A stretch of DNA of 64,000 bases from Pedococcus dokdonensis (GTDB lineage: Bacteria; Actinomycetota; Actinomycetes; Actinomycetales; Dermatophilaceae), in NCBI RefSeq assembly GCF_900104525.1, contig NZ_LT629711.1, positions 3,720,001-3,784,000 of the forward strand. Direction: 5' to 3'. Shown piece after piece: positions 47,622 to 56,281 of this stretch. Each line of letters starts with the position of its first letter. Within the stretch, counting starts at the first letter, position 1. A program made the translations under genes and the position numbers. A model generated the notes under the pieces. That model saw nothing but the letters and a program-made list of their open reading frames with translations, searched no databases and was not told where the DNA came from.

Positions 47622-48617
47622 ATGACTGACCACTCGCAGCCGGCGGGGCCGGTGATCCGACCCCGCCGGCTGCGGCAGTCCGCGCCGATGCGCCGGCTGG
47701 TCGCCGAGACGCGACTCGACCCGGCCGAGCTGGTGCTGCCGGTCTTCGTCCGTGAGGGCATCGAGACCCCGGTCGCCATCTCGGCGATGCCGGGGGTCGT
47801 CCAGCACACGCTGGCCTCGCTCGTCGACGCCGCCCGCGAGGCGGCCGACGCCGGCATCGGCGGGCTGATGCTGTTCGGCGTGCCGGCCAGCAAGGATTCG
47901 GTCGGTTCCGGCGCGGACGACCCCGACGGCATCCTCAACGTCGCGCTGCGCGCGGTCGTCGAGGCCGTCGGCGACCGCATCGTCGTGATGTCCGACCTGT
48001 GCCTCGACGAGTTCACCGACCACGGCCACTGCGGTGTACTCGACGCCACCGGCCGCGTCGACAACGACGGCACGCTCGCGCGGTATGCCGCGATGGGCCT
48101 CGCGCAGGCCCGCGCCGGAGCCCACGTGCTCGGGCTCTCCGGGATGATGGACGGCCAGGTGGCGCACGTGCGCGCCGCCCTGGACGCCGAGGGCTTCACG
48201 GACACGGTGCTGCTCGCGTATGCCGCGAAGTACACCTCGGGTCTCTACGGCCCGTTCCGCGAGGCGGTGCAGTCCTCGCTGGTCGGCGACCGGGCGACCT
48301 ACCAGCAGGACCCGGCCAACGCGACCGAGGCGCTGCGTGAGCTCGAGCTCGACATCGCGGAGGGGGCCGACATCGTCATGGTGAAGCCCGCGACGCCCCA
48401 CCTCGACATCGTCGCAGCGGCCGCGGCCGTGTCGACGGTGCCGGTGGCCGCATACCAGATCTCGGGGGAGTACTCGATGATGGAGGCGGCTGCGGCGAAC
48501 GGCTGGATCGACCGGGAGCGGGCGCTGATGGAGGCGCTGCTCAACATCCGCCGGGCCGGGGCGCAGATCATCCTCAGCTACCACGCCCTCGAGGCCGCGA
48601 AGCTCCTCCGCCCCTGA
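47622..48617 (+). CDS. hemB: Delta-aminolevulinic acid dehydratase HemB
   Basis: This 331-residue enzyme condenses two aminolevulinate molecules to porphobilinogen. The two Schiff-base Lys lie in [15 protein letters not shown] and [12 protein letters not shown]. The metal loop [15 protein letters not shown] retains two of the three Cys of the classic zinc site; the middle one is Asp, as in many actinobacterial forms. It ends the rex-hem operon, 5 bases after cobA-hemD. A C-rich spacer and a 70-nt palindrome follow. Confidence 0.97.
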   Translation: MTDHSQPAGPVIRPRRLRQSAPMRRLVAETRLDPAELVLPVFVREGIETPVAISAMPGVVQHTLASLVDAAREAADAGIGGLMLFGVPASKDSVGSGADDPDGILNVALRAVVEAVGDRIVVMSDLCLDEFTDHGHCGVLDATGRVDNDGTLARYAAMGLAQARAGAHVLGLSGMMDGQVAHVRAALDAEGFTDTVLLAYAAKYTSGLYGPFREAVQSSLVGDRATYQQDPANATEALRELELDIAEGADIVMVKPATPHLDIVAAAAAVSTVPVAAYQISGEYSMMEAAAANGWIDRERALMEALLNIRRAGAQIILSYHALEAAKLLRP

Positions 48618-48695
48618 CCTGCCTCCCCCGCACCCCCGCCCCCCGCATCCCTTCCCCCCGCACCCACCGCCCCCCCTTCCCCCCGCACCCACCCC
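48618..48695 (+). repeat. C-rich low-complexity spacer
   Basis: The strand is almost pure C with short direct units like ttccccccgcaccc and cacccaccgc repeated two to three times. No gene is visible. It separates hemB from the 70-nt palindrome. Confidence 0.65.
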
Positions 48696-48765
48696 GCAAC
48701 ACGGCAGTTGCGTCCACTTCCGCCCAGCAATTGCTGGGCGGAAGTGGACGCAACTGCCGTGTTGC
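48696..48765. repeat. Perfect 70-nt palindrome (family 2, copy 1)
   Basis: The arms 48696-48730 and 48731-48765 are exact reverse complements of 35 bases with no spacer, centred on AATT. The arm starts GCAACACGGCAGTTGCG. The end lies 5 bases from the stop of the DUF559 gene. A related copy occurs on the other side of that gene. Confidence 0.95.
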
Positions 48766-48769
48766 CAGG

Positions 48770-49711
48770 TCAGGCTCGCACGCCGAGGGCTGCGCGGATC
48801 CGTGCGAGCAGCACCGCCGGACGAGCCAGGTCGTCCCACGTCAGGCGGATGACGGTGTAGCCGAGCTCGCGCAGCCGGTCCTCACGCCGCTTCTCGCGCA
48901 CCAGTGCCTCCCGCCCGTCGGCCCCGCCGTACTTCAGTGCGCCGTCGAACTCGACCACGCACCGCTCCCCGACGAGGAAGTCGACGCGCGCGACGACGAC
49001 GCCGCGGTCCTGGATCACGGCCTGGGACCGCACCGGCAGTTCGAGCACCTGGAGGATGATCCGGGTGCGGGTCTCCCCGGGTGACTCGCAGGACGGGTCG
49101 ACGTCGGCGAGCATCGACCGCACGCGTCGCCGGCCCCTGAGGCCGCGCAACAGTCGCTCGCTTGCCTCCTGGAGATCGTCCGTCGTGCAGGCCCCGCCGT
49201 GCGTCGCTGCGTCCGCGGCGACGAGTCCGCCCTCGTAGGACATGGACGCGGTGGTGACCACCGCATCGGCCACCTCCAGCACCGACAGCCCGTCCACCCG
49301 GACCGGTGCCACCAGGGCACGCAGGGGCATGACCCGCAGGCCGTTCCTGGTGGTCGTCTCGGCCACGTCCCCCGCCAGCACCACCAGCGAGCGGTCGACG
49401 TGCCACATCGGCAGACCGTGCAGGGCGAGCGCGGAGTGGTGGCTGGCGGTGTCATCCGTCGGCCTCGACCGCATCACTGACCTGACGGTGAGTCGATATC
49501 GCTCATCGGGGGAGGCCTCGCGCCATGCGGTGCCGTCGACGAAGGCGCCACGGCGAACCCGGACCAGGGACCCCTCCCGGAGCCAACGGCGAACGTCCGT
49601 GCCCGAGGCGCCGGCGGCGGTGAGCTGCGCGCTCGCGACGACGTCGCCCTGTGAGCTGAGAAGGGCACGCACCCTGAGGTCAGGGATGGAGGAACCTACG
49701 GAGGTGTGCAC
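48770..49711 (-). CDS. DUF559 nuclease-like protein with AbiEi-like N terminus
   Basis: The protein has 313 residues. The N-terminal part (VVASAQLTAAGASGTDVRRWLREGSLVRVRRGAFV) resembles the winged-helix domain of AbiEi-type antitoxins. The C-terminal part has the Vsr/DUF559 endonuclease fold motifs: DFLVGERCVVEFDGALKYGG, KRREDRLRELGYTVIRLTWDDL. The start GTG at 49711 is a guess; longer frames reach 49861. This architecture is common and scattered in actinobacterial genomes. Its function is unproven. The gene is bracketed by two copies of the family 2 palindrome between hemB and yceI. Confidence 0.75.
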   Translation of the reverse strand: MHTSVGSSIPDLRVRALLSSQGDVVASAQLTAAGASGTDVRRWLREGSLVRVRRGAFVDGTAWREASPDERYRLTVRSVMRSRPTDDTASHHSALALHGLPMWHVDRSLVVLAGDVAETTTRNGLRVMPLRALVAPVRVDGLSVLEVADAVVTTASMSYEGGLVAADAATHGGACTTDDLQEASERLLRGLRGRRRVRSMLADVDPSCESPGETRTRIILQVLELPVRSQAVIQDRGVVVARVDFLVGERCVVEFDGALKYGGADGREALVREKRREDRLRELGYTVIRLTWDDLARPAVLLARIRAALGVRA

Positions 49712-49845
49712 CCCGGAACTGTGACCCGCGACGGCGACGGAGGCTCCCTCCGCCGTTGGGCGCTGTGGACAGGTCCGGGACCGCGAACCAGCCTGTGGAC
49801 GGTACGTCGAGCGCGGGGTCGGTGACGGGTCGCGCGGGGGCGGCC

Positions 49846-49859
49846 ACGCGGCATACCTC
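49846..49859 (-). repeat. Lone 14-mer of the GGTATGCCGCGTGG family
   Basis: CCACGCGGCATACC occurs without its pairing arm and directly precedes the second family 2 palindrome. Other copies are at 5810, 5828, 8618, 8636, 11116 and 61582. Confidence 0.7.
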
Positions 49860-49861
49860 AT

Positions 49862-49931
49862 GCAAAACGGCGGTTGCGTCCTGTTCCGGCCAGCAATTGC
49901 TGGGCGGAACCGGACGCAACCGCCGTGTTGC
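49862..49931. repeat. Imperfect 70-nt palindrome (family 2, copy 2)
   Basis: Arms of 35 bases (49862-49896 and 49897-49931) pair at 32 positions with no spacer, and the centre is the same CAGCAATTGCTG as copy 1. The left end reads CATGCAAAACGGCGG, which resembles the family 1 end CATGCAAAAGGCGAG, so the families may be related. Confidence 0.9.
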
Positions 49932-49951
49932 GGGTGCCGACGAGTGGTGGG

Positions 49952-50485
49952 TCAGGCGGCCTTGGTGAGCTGGATGTCCAGGTTCAGCTTGACCTTCTCG
50001 GAGACGAGCACGCCGCCACCCTCGAGGGCGACGTTCCAGGTGAGGTCCCAGTCCTTGCGGTTGATGTCGGCGGTGGCCTCGAAGCCGGCCTTCTCGTTGC
50101 CCCACGGGTCGGTGGCCAGTCCGGTGAACTCCAGGTCGAAGGTGACCGGCTTGGTGACGCCCTTGATGGTCAGGTCGCCGGTGAGGGAGTCGGGGGTGAC
50201 CTCGGTGGAGGTGAAGCTCATGGTGGGGTTCGACTCGACGTCGAAGAAGTCCGCGGACTTGAGGTGGGTGTCGCGGTCCGCGGAGCCGGTGTCGACCGAC
50301 GCGATCTGCGCCACGGCGGTGACCTGCGAGTCGGTGATGTCGTCGCCGACCTTGACGGTGCCCTCGAACTCCTTGAACTGGCCGCGGACCTTGGTGACCA
50401 TCAGGTGACGGGCCACGAAGCCGATCTCGCTGTGCGAGGCGTCGACGGTCCAGGTGCCGGCGGGGAGGTCGTTGATGCTTGCCAT
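49952..50485 (-). CDS. YceI-family lipid-binding protein
   Basis: This 177-residue protein has the YceI lipocalin-like beta-barrel pattern from WTVDASHSEIGFVARHLMVTKVRGQF to KLNLDIQL. No signal peptide is present, so it is probably cytosolic, unlike E. coli YceI. Members bind polyprenyl lipids. The ATG at 50485 has AGGAGA upstream. It is divergent from a MarR gene, a common pairing that suggests that MarR controls it. Confidence 0.93.
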   Translation of the reverse strand: MASINDLPAGTWTVDASHSEIGFVARHLMVTKVRGQFKEFEGTVKVGDDITDSQVTAVAQIASVDTGSADRDTHLKSADFFDVESNPTMSFTSTEVTPDSLTGDLTIKGVTKPVTFDLEFTGLATDPWGNEKAGFEATADINRKDWDLTWNVALEGGGVLVSEKVKLNLDIQLTKAA

Positions 50486-50555
50486 GAAAATCTCCTGTGG
50501 GGGTCTGCGGTCGAGACGGTCCCGTCCGCTTCCTCTCTCCGAACGTAGCAGACTC

Positions 50556-50575
50556 TGTTTATATTTCAACTAACT
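50556..50575. promoter_or_regulatory. AT-rich yceI/marR control region
   Basis: The stretch tgtttatatttcaactaact is the most AT-rich part of the divergent intergenic region and has a weak dyad (GTT...AAC ends). It is a plausible MarR operator or -10 region. Confidence 0.35.
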
Positions 50576-50599
50576 GTCCACCTGCCATACTTCGTGCTC

Positions 50600-51184
50600 A
50601 TGAGCACCCCACCGGGTGAGCCACAGTGGCTCAGCGAGGACGAGCAGCGGGCCTGGCGCGCTTACCTGCGCGGCAGCCGGCTGATCGAGGAGGCCCTCGA
50701 CCACGACCTGCAGTCGCACGGTGTGCAGCTCACCGAGTACGAGATCATCTCGATGCTGTCCGAGAGCCCGCGACGCCGGCTGCGGATGTCGAGCCTGGCC
50801 GATCTCGTCGTGCAGTCCCGCAGCCGCCTCACCCACACCGCCACCCGCCTCGAGAAGCGCGGCTGGGTGGTGCGGGAGTCCTGCCTCGACGACAAGCGTG
50901 GCGTCGAGCTGGTGCTCACCGACCGCGGCTGGCAGGCGGTGCAGGAGATGGCCCGCGTGCACGTCGCCAGTGTCCGCAGGGCGGTGATCGACCCGGTGCC
51001 CCCCGCGCTGTTCACGGCCCTCGGCGAGGCGATGGACGCGATCCGCAGCGCGCTGGCCCCGGGTGGGGCCGAGGGCGACCACCCCGCCGTGGCCCTGGAG
51101 GCCGAGGCGCTCGAGGCGGGGGCGCTCGGGGCCCACGCGGCACAGCAGTCCCACCCGACGCCCACCACGCCGGGCGGGGCCTGA
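50600..51184 (+). CDS. MarR-family transcriptional regulator
   Basis: This 194-residue protein has a MarR winged helix (LTEYEIISMLSESPRRRLRMSSLADLVVQSRSRLTHTATRLEKRGWV, then the wing DDKRGVELVLTDRG). The C-terminal 55 residues are Ala/Glu/Gly-rich and unrelated to the fold. It is divergent from yceI. The inducing ligand is unknown. The ATG at 50600 is preferred over a GTG at 50594. Confidence 0.9.
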   Translation: MSTPPGEPQWLSEDEQRAWRAYLRGSRLIEEALDHDLQSHGVQLTEYEIISMLSESPRRRLRMSSLADLVVQSRSRLTHTATRLEKRGWVVRESCLDDKRGVELVLTDRGWQAVQEMARVHVASVRRAVIDPVPPALFTALGEAMDAIRSALAPGGAEGDHPAVALEAEALEAGALGAHAAQQSHPTPTTPGGA

Positions 51185-51222
51185 CCCATCGGGGCGGGGC
51201 GCAGGCTCTCAGGGTCGGCTGG

Positions 51223-51228
51223 GACAAT
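51223..51228 (+). promoter_or_regulatory. -10-like hexamer GACAAT, 7 nt before the hemL ATG
   Basis: GACAAT ends 7 bases before the ATG at 51236 and overlaps an in-frame ATG at 51227, which supports the later start on a leaderless mRNA. Confidence 0.35.
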
Positions 51229-51235
51229 GGGCCGC

Positions 51236-52591
51236 ATGACTGGTGGCTCCACGGCACACCCCTTCGACGCACCGGCTTCCGACGCGCTCCTGCAGCGCGC
51301 GCTGGCGGTGACGCCGGGTGGGGTGAACTCGCCGGTCCGCGCCTTCCGCGCCGTCGGGGGCACCCCGAGGTTCATGGTGTCGGGGGACGGTCCTTACCTC
51401 ACCGACGCCGACGGCCGCGAGTACGTCGACCTGGTCTGCTCATGGGGACCGATGATCCTCGGCCACGGCCACCCGCAGGTGCAGCGCGCCGTCCTCGACG
51501 CAGCTGCGCGGGGCTTCTCCTTCGGGACGCCCAGCGAGAACGAGGTCGCGCTCGCCGAGGAGATCGTCCGTCGCGTGGCGCCCGTCGACCAGGTGCGACT
51601 GGTGTCCAGTGGCACCGAGGCGACGATGAGCGCGATCCGTCTCGCGCGCGGCTACACCGGTCGCTCGCTGGTGGTGAAGTTCGCCGGCTGCTACCACGGG
51701 CACGTCGACTCGCTGCTGGCCCAGGCCGGGTCGGGGGTCGCCACCTTCGCGCTGCCCGACTCGGCCGGCGTCCCCAAGGAGATGGCCGCCGAGACGATCG
51801 TGCTGCCCTACAACGACCTCGACGCCGTGGCGGCGGCCTTCGCCGAGCGGGGCGGTGAGATCGCGGCGCTGATCACCGAGGCGTCGCCGGGCAACATGGG
51901 CGTGGTGCCGCCGGCCCCCGGCTTCACCGAGGGGCTGCGCCGGATCACCGCCGAGCACGGGGCCCTGCTCATCTCCGACGAGGTGATGACCGGCTTCCGG
52001 TGCAGCGTCGCCGGGTGGTACGGCCTCGAGGCCGGGGAGCAGGGGTATGCCGCCGGGGCGCCCGACCTGTTCACCTTCGGCAAGGTGATGGGCGGCGGCT
52101 TCCCCGCCGCGGCCTTCGGGGGGCGGGCCGACGTGATGGCCCTGCTCTCCCCGGTCGGCCCGGTCTACCAGGCCGGCACGCTCTCGGGGAACCCGGTGGC
52201 GACTGCCGCCGGGCTCGCCACCCTCCAGCTGTGCACTCCCGCCCTCTACGAGCGCCTCGGCGAGGTCGCGGACGCCCTCACGGCCGGCCTGGAAGAGCAC
52301 CTGGGGGCGGCCGGGGTGCCCCACGTGGTGCAGCGCGCCGGCAGCATGTTCAGCGTGTTCTTCCGGGACGCAGCGGTGCGTGACTACGACGCGGCGCGGG
52401 CCCAGCACGTGCCGGCGTACTCCGCGTTCTTCCACTCGATGCTCAGCCAGGGTGTCTACCTCCCGCCGAGCGCGTTCGAGTCGTGGTTCGTCAGTGGCGC
52501 GCACGACGAGGCTGCGGTCGACCGGGTGCTCGCCGCGCTGCCCGCCGCGGCGTCGGCGGCCGCAGAGTCGTTTGCGACAATCTCCTCGTGA
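51236..52591 (+). CDS. hemL: Glutamate-1-semialdehyde 2,1-aminomutase HemL
   Basis: This 451-residue PLP enzyme makes 5-aminolevulinate from the HemA product. It has [10 protein letters not shown] at the N terminus, the GHGHPQV and [18 protein letters not shown] segments, DEVMTGFR, and the PLP-Lys in [17 protein letters not shown]. The ATG at 51236 lies 7 bases after a -10-like hexamer; 51227 is an alternative. The stop overlaps the next gene as GTGA. Its distance from hemACB reflects the inserted palindrome-flanked segment. Confidence 0.96.
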   Translation: MTGGSTAHPFDAPASDALLQRALAVTPGGVNSPVRAFRAVGGTPRFMVSGDGPYLTDADGREYVDLVCSWGPMILGHGHPQVQRAVLDAAARGFSFGTPSENEVALAEEIVRRVAPVDQVRLVSSGTEATMSAIRLARGYTGRSLVVKFAGCYHGHVDSLLAQAGSGVATFALPDSAGVPKEMAAETIVLPYNDLDAVAAAFAERGGEIAALITEASPGNMGVVPPAPGFTEGLRRITAEHGALLISDEVMTGFRCSVAGWYGLEAGEQGYAAGAPDLFTFGKVMGGGFPAAAFGGRADVMALLSPVGPVYQAGTLSGNPVATAAGLATLQLCTPALYERLGEVADALTAGLEEHLGAAGVPHVVQRAGSMFSVFFRDAAVRDYDAARAQHVPAYSAFFHSMLSQGVYLPPSAFESWFVSGAHDEAAVDRVLAALPAAASAAAESFATISS

Positions 52592-53238
52592 GCAGCCCAG
52601 CCGACCGCACCGTGGTGCACCTGATGCGCCACGGCGAGGTGCACAACCCCGAGGGCGTCCTCTACGGACGGCTCGACGGCTTCCACCTCTCCGACCTCGG
52701 CCACGAGATGGCGCGCAGGGTCGCCGACCACCTCGCCGATCACGACGTCACCCACGTCGTCGCCTCGTCGCTGCTGCGCGCCCAGGAGACGGCCACGCCG
52801 GTCGCGGAGGCGCACGGGGTGGGCATCACCACCGACGACCGTGTCATCGAGTCGGCGAACGCCTTCGAGGGGCAGCTCGTCGGCAGCATGCGACCGGTGG
52901 ACTTCCTGCGTCCCTCGCACTGGTCCAAGATCGCGAACCCGTTGCGCCCGTCCTGGGGCGAGCCCTACGCCGTGGTCGCCGAGCGCATGCTGGCCGCGAT
53001 CGCCGATGCCCGCAGCGCGGCCCGCGGGCACGAAGCCGTCGTCGTCTCCCACCAGCTGCCGATCTGGACCGCCCGCAACGCCCTGATGGGCAAGCGCCTG
53101 TGGCACGACCCCCGCAAGCGCGAGTGCCGGCTCGCGTCGCTGACCACCCTCACCTACCTCGGTGAGGAGCTCGAGTCGATCACCTACTCCGAGCCGGCTG
53201 CCGCGCTGCTCGCCCAGTCCCACGGCGGCACCGGGTGA
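52588..53238 (+). CDS. Histidine phosphatase family protein
   Basis: The protein has 216 residues. It has the catalytic [19 protein letters not shown] motif and a second His in [10 protein letters not shown]. It is of the phosphoglycerate mutase-like branch. Rv0525 occupies the same place between hemL and the thioredoxin-like gene. The GTG start overlaps hemL, and the stop overlaps the next start, so it belongs to the cytochrome c maturation operon. Substrate unknown. Confidence 0.9.
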   Translation: MSSPADRTVVHLMRHGEVHNPEGVLYGRLDGFHLSDLGHEMARRVADHLADHDVTHVVASSLLRAQETATPVAEAHGVGITTDDRVIESANAFEGQLVGSMRPVDFLRPSHWSKIANPLRPSWGEPYAVVAERMLAAIADARSAARGHEAVVVSHQLPIWTARNALMGKRLWHDPRKRECRLASLTTLTYLGEELESITYSEPAAALLAQSHGGTG

Positions 53239-53846
53239 TGCCCCGTATGCCGCGTGCCGCGGTGCTGATCGCGGCCCCAGTCCTGCTCGTGGCCCTGGCC
53301 GGCGCCCTGGCCGGGTGCAGCGAGGACCCGAACTCTGTTGCGGCGCAGGCGAAGTCGGGCAACCGGCAGGGCTACATCTCCGGCGACGGCAACATCGAGA
53401 CGATCGCCGCGGGCAAGCGCAACAACCCGGTCACGCTCACCGGCACCACCCTCGACGGCAAGTCGTGGACTAACGCGGACGCGGCCGGCAAGGTCACCGT
53501 GCTCAACCTGTGGGCGTCCTGGTGTCCTCCGTGCGAGACCGAGGCCTCAGACCTCAAGGCGGCCGCCGAGAAGATCGCCGCGGCGGACAAGCCGGTCGTC
53601 TTCATGGGCATCAACTACCGCGACAACCCCGACTCGGGGCGCTCGACCGCGGCCCGCTGGGGCATCCCGTTCCCGTCCCTGGACGACCCGGCCGGCACGA
53701 CCATCCTCTCGCTCCAGGGCAAGGTGACCTCCCCGCCCACGACGCTGGTGCTCGACCGCGAGGGCCGGATCGCGGCGCGCGTGAGCGGCGCGGTCACCAC
53801 CGCCACCCTGACCGGCCTGGTCGACGACGTGCTGGCCGAGCAGTAG
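53238..53846 (+). CDS. TlpA/ResA-like thiol-disulfide lipoprotein
   Basis: The protein has 202 residues. The signal ends with a lipobox (LAGALAGC), so it is likely membrane anchored. The thioredoxin domain carries WASWCPPCETEASDL with the redox pair WCPPC, the cis-Pro segment SPPTTLVLDREGRI, and matches ResA/CcsX proteins that reduce apocytochrome c before heme attachment. It is coupled to the phosphatase gene and followed by ccdA. A GTG at 53235 is an alternative start. Confidence 0.92.
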   Translation: MPRMPRAAVLIAAPVLLVALAGALAGCSEDPNSVAAQAKSGNRQGYISGDGNIETIAAGKRNNPVTLTGTTLDGKSWTNADAAGKVTVLNLWASWCPPCETEASDLKAAAEKIAAADKPVVFMGINYRDNPDSGRSTAARWGIPFPSLDDPAGTTILSLQGKVTSPPTTLVLDREGRIAARVSGAVTTATLTGLVDDVLAEQ

Positions 53847-53855
53847 CCCCACCCG

Positions 53856-54608
53856 ATGACTGCTGACGCCGCGAACACCGTGACCTCTGGCGCCCTGCCG
53901 GTGGCGATGGCCGTCGCCCTGCTCGCCGGTCTGGTGTCGTTCGCGTCGCCGTGCGTCCTGCCGCTGGTGCCCGGCTTCCTCGGCTACGTCACCGGCTTGT
54001 CCGACGAGTCGCTGGCCGACCGCAAGCGGCACCGGATGGTGCTCGGCGCGCTGCTCTTCGTCCTGGGCTTCACCGTCGTCTTCATGACCACGACCGTCGT
54101 CCTCGCGGGTGTGGGCAGGGCGCTGATCCTGCACCGCGACCTGCTGACCAGGATCGGCGGGGTCCTGGTGATCCTGATGGCGCTGGTCTTCGTGGGGGCG
54201 GGCACCCAGCGCGAGCTCAAGCTGCACATCCGCCCGGCCTCGGGGCTCGTCGGGGCGCCGCTCCTGGGTGCCGTGTTCGGGCTCGGGTGGGCGCCGTGCA
54301 CGGGGCCCACGCTGGGCGCGGTGTTCGTGATGGCCTCCACCACCGGTGACGGCTCCGCCGTCACCCGCGGGGTGCTGCTGGGCCTGCTCTACTCGCTCGG
54401 GCTCGGGGTGCCCTTCCTGCTCATCGCTGCGGGGTACGAGCGGTTCGGGCGGGTCTCGGCGTTCCTGCGCAAGCGGCAACGCGGCATCCAGCTGTTCGGC
54501 GGTGCGCTGCTCTTCGTGGTCGGGGTGCTGCTGGTGACGGGCCTCTGGGACTCGCTCACCCGCCATCTCCAGGCCACCCTCGTCAGCGGCTTCACGACGG
54601 TGCTGTGA
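53856..54608 (+). CDS. ccdA: Cytochrome c biogenesis protein CcdA
   Basis: This 250-residue membrane protein has six predicted helices. The two redox Cys are in SFASPCVLPLVPGFLGYV and LGWAPCTGPTLG. It carries electrons from cytosolic thioredoxin to the periplasmic-side TlpA-like protein. It is followed, overlapping, by resB. The sequence is a typical length for actinobacterial CcdA. Confidence 0.95.
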   Translation: MTADAANTVTSGALPVAMAVALLAGLVSFASPCVLPLVPGFLGYVTGLSDESLADRKRHRMVLGALLFVLGFTVVFMTTTVVLAGVGRALILHRDLLTRIGGVLVILMALVFVGAGTQRELKLHIRPASGLVGAPLLGAVFGLGWAPCTGPTLGAVFVMASTTGDGSAVTRGVLLGLLYSLGLGVPFLLIAAGYERFGRVSAFLRKRQRGIQLFGGALLFVVGVLLVTGLWDSLTRHLQATLVSGFTTVL

Positions 54609-56281
54609 TGGCAGCCGACGACGCGATCACGCAGCCCACCCTCGGCCCGGTGGGCTGGCTGCGGTGGATGTGGCGCCAGCTGACGAGCATGCGAACTGCG
54701 CTCTTCCTGTTGCTGCTGCTGGCAATCGGCGCAGTGCCCGGGTCGATCTGGCCGCAGCGCAGCATCGACGCGGCGCGCACCGCCGACTACATCGCGAACC
54801 ACCCCAAGGCCGGACCGTGGCTCGACCGGTTCGGGTTCTTCGAGGTCTACGCGTCGCCGTGGTTCGCGGCGATCTACCTGTTGCTCTTCATCTCCCTCGT
54901 CGGCTGTGTGCTGCCGCGCAGCAAGGTGCACTGGAAGGCGATGCGCTCGGCGCCCCCGAAGGCACCGGCCCGACCTGCCCGGCTGCCGTCCGGCGCGACG
55001 TTCGAGGTCCACGCCACCGGCGAGCAGGTCGTCGCAGCGTCCCGGGAGCTGTTGCGCGGCAAGCGGTTCCGTACGGTGTCGCACGACGACGCATCCGTCA
55101 GCGCGGAGAAGGGCCACCTCAAGGAGACCGGCAACCTGGTCTTCCACCTGGCCCTGATCTTCGTCATCGTCGGAGTGGCGATCGGTCACCTGTTCGGCTG
55201 GAAGGGCGACGTGATCGTCCCCGTCGGCAGGTCGTTCGCCAACACGCTTGCGAACTACGACACGTTCAGCCCGGGGCCGTGGGTCGACCCCGACAGCCTG
55301 TCGCCGTTCTCCCTCACCGTCGACCAGCTCGACGCCACCTTCGAGGAGAACGTCACGGGACGGGGCCAGTTCGGCTCGCCGCGCGACTTCACGGCGCACG
55401 TCACGACGAAGGCCACCCCGACCTCGGCGGCCCGGGAGTCGACCATCAAGGTCAACCACCCCCTCGAGATGAAGGGCGCAGGGGTCTTCCTCCTCGGCAA
55501 CGGCTACGCGCCCGTCATCACCGTCCGGGACGCCAAGGGGGCGAAGATCTACAGCGCCCCCACGCCGTTCCTGGCCCAGGACAACAACTACAAGTCGGTC
55601 GGCGTCGTCAAGGTGACCGGGGCCCAGCCGAAGCAGCTCGGCTTCTCGGGCCTGTTCCTGCCCACGGCCACCATCGACCAGGAGCTCGGCCCGGTCTCGC
55701 TGTTCCCCGATGCGAAGAAGCCGGCGCTGGCCCTCACGGTCTACGAGGGCGACCTGTTCCCCGGCGGGCGTCCGCAGTCGGTCTACCTGCTCGACCAGTC
55801 GAAGATGACCCAGCTGACGACCGACAAGGGCGAGAAGCTGCGGATCTGGCTCGAGCCGGGGCAGACCTACCAGCTGCCCGGCGGGCGCGGGAGCATCAGC
55901 TTCGACGGCGTCCAGCGGTTCGCCGGGCTGTCGATCCGGCACGACCCGGGCAAGTTCGTCACGCTGGCCGCGTCGTTGCTGGCCCTGGCGGGCCTGATCT
56001 CGTCGCTGGTCGTGCGTCGGCGCCGGGTCTTCGTCCGCGTTTCCCCCGGCAGCACGCCGGGTCGTACGGTGGTAGCCGTCGGCGGGCTCGCCAAGGGTGA
56101 CGACGACGGGCTCCAGGAGCTGGTGGACCGGCTGGCCGCCGACCTGGGCGCCCGGTTCGACGTGCGTGACGAGGCGCCCGACGACCCCGATGCTGAGAAC
56201 GACCCCGATGCTGAGAACGACGCAGAGCCGGACCCCGAGCCGGACCCCGAGCTGGACAGCAGATTGGACGCACGAGGATGA
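54608..56281 (+). CDS. resB: Cytochrome c biogenesis protein ResB
   Basis: This 557-residue protein has the ResB layout: three N-terminal helices (TALFLLLLLAIGAVPGSIWPQ and FAAIYLLLFISLVGCVLPR), a helix at LVFHLALIFVIVGVAIGHLFG, a large extracytoplasmic domain and a final helix near 470 before a cytoplasmic tail. It acts with ResC as heme lyase in system II. The acidic C-terminal tail has a short Asp/Pro repeat (DPDAEN twice). The ATG overlaps the ccdA stop. Confidence 0.93.
   Translation: MAADDAITQPTLGPVGWLRWMWRQLTSMRTALFLLLLLAIGAVPGSIWPQRSIDAARTADYIANHPKAGPWLDRFGFFEVYASPWFAAIYLLLFISLVGCVLPRSKVHWKAMRSAPPKAPARPARLPSGATFEVHATGEQVVAASRELLRGKRFRTVSHDDASVSAEKGHLKETGNLVFHLALIFVIVGVAIGHLFGWKGDVIVPVGRSFANTLANYDTFSPGPWVDPDSLSPFSLTVDQLDATFEENVTGRGQFGSPRDFTAHVTTKATPTSAARESTIKVNHPLEMKGAGVFLLGNGYAPVITVRDAKGAKIYSAPTPFLAQDNNYKSVGVVKVTGAQPKQLGFSGLFLPTATIDQELGPVSLFPDAKKPALALTVYEGDLFPGGRPQSVYLLDQSKMTQLTTDKGEKLRIWLEPGQTYQLPGGRGSISFDGVQRFAGLSIRHDPGKFVTLAASLLALAGLISSLVVRRRRVFVRVSPGSTPGRTVVAVGGLAKGDDDGLQELVDRLAADLGARFDVRDEAPDDPDAENDPDAENDAEPDPEPDPELDSRLDARG

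Noticed and set aside
48696..49931. The palindromes as inverted repeats of an insertion sequence
   Set aside because: Each copy is itself a complete palindrome, the enclosed gene is DUF559-like and not a transposase, and no target-site duplication is visible. It remains a cassette hypothesis only.
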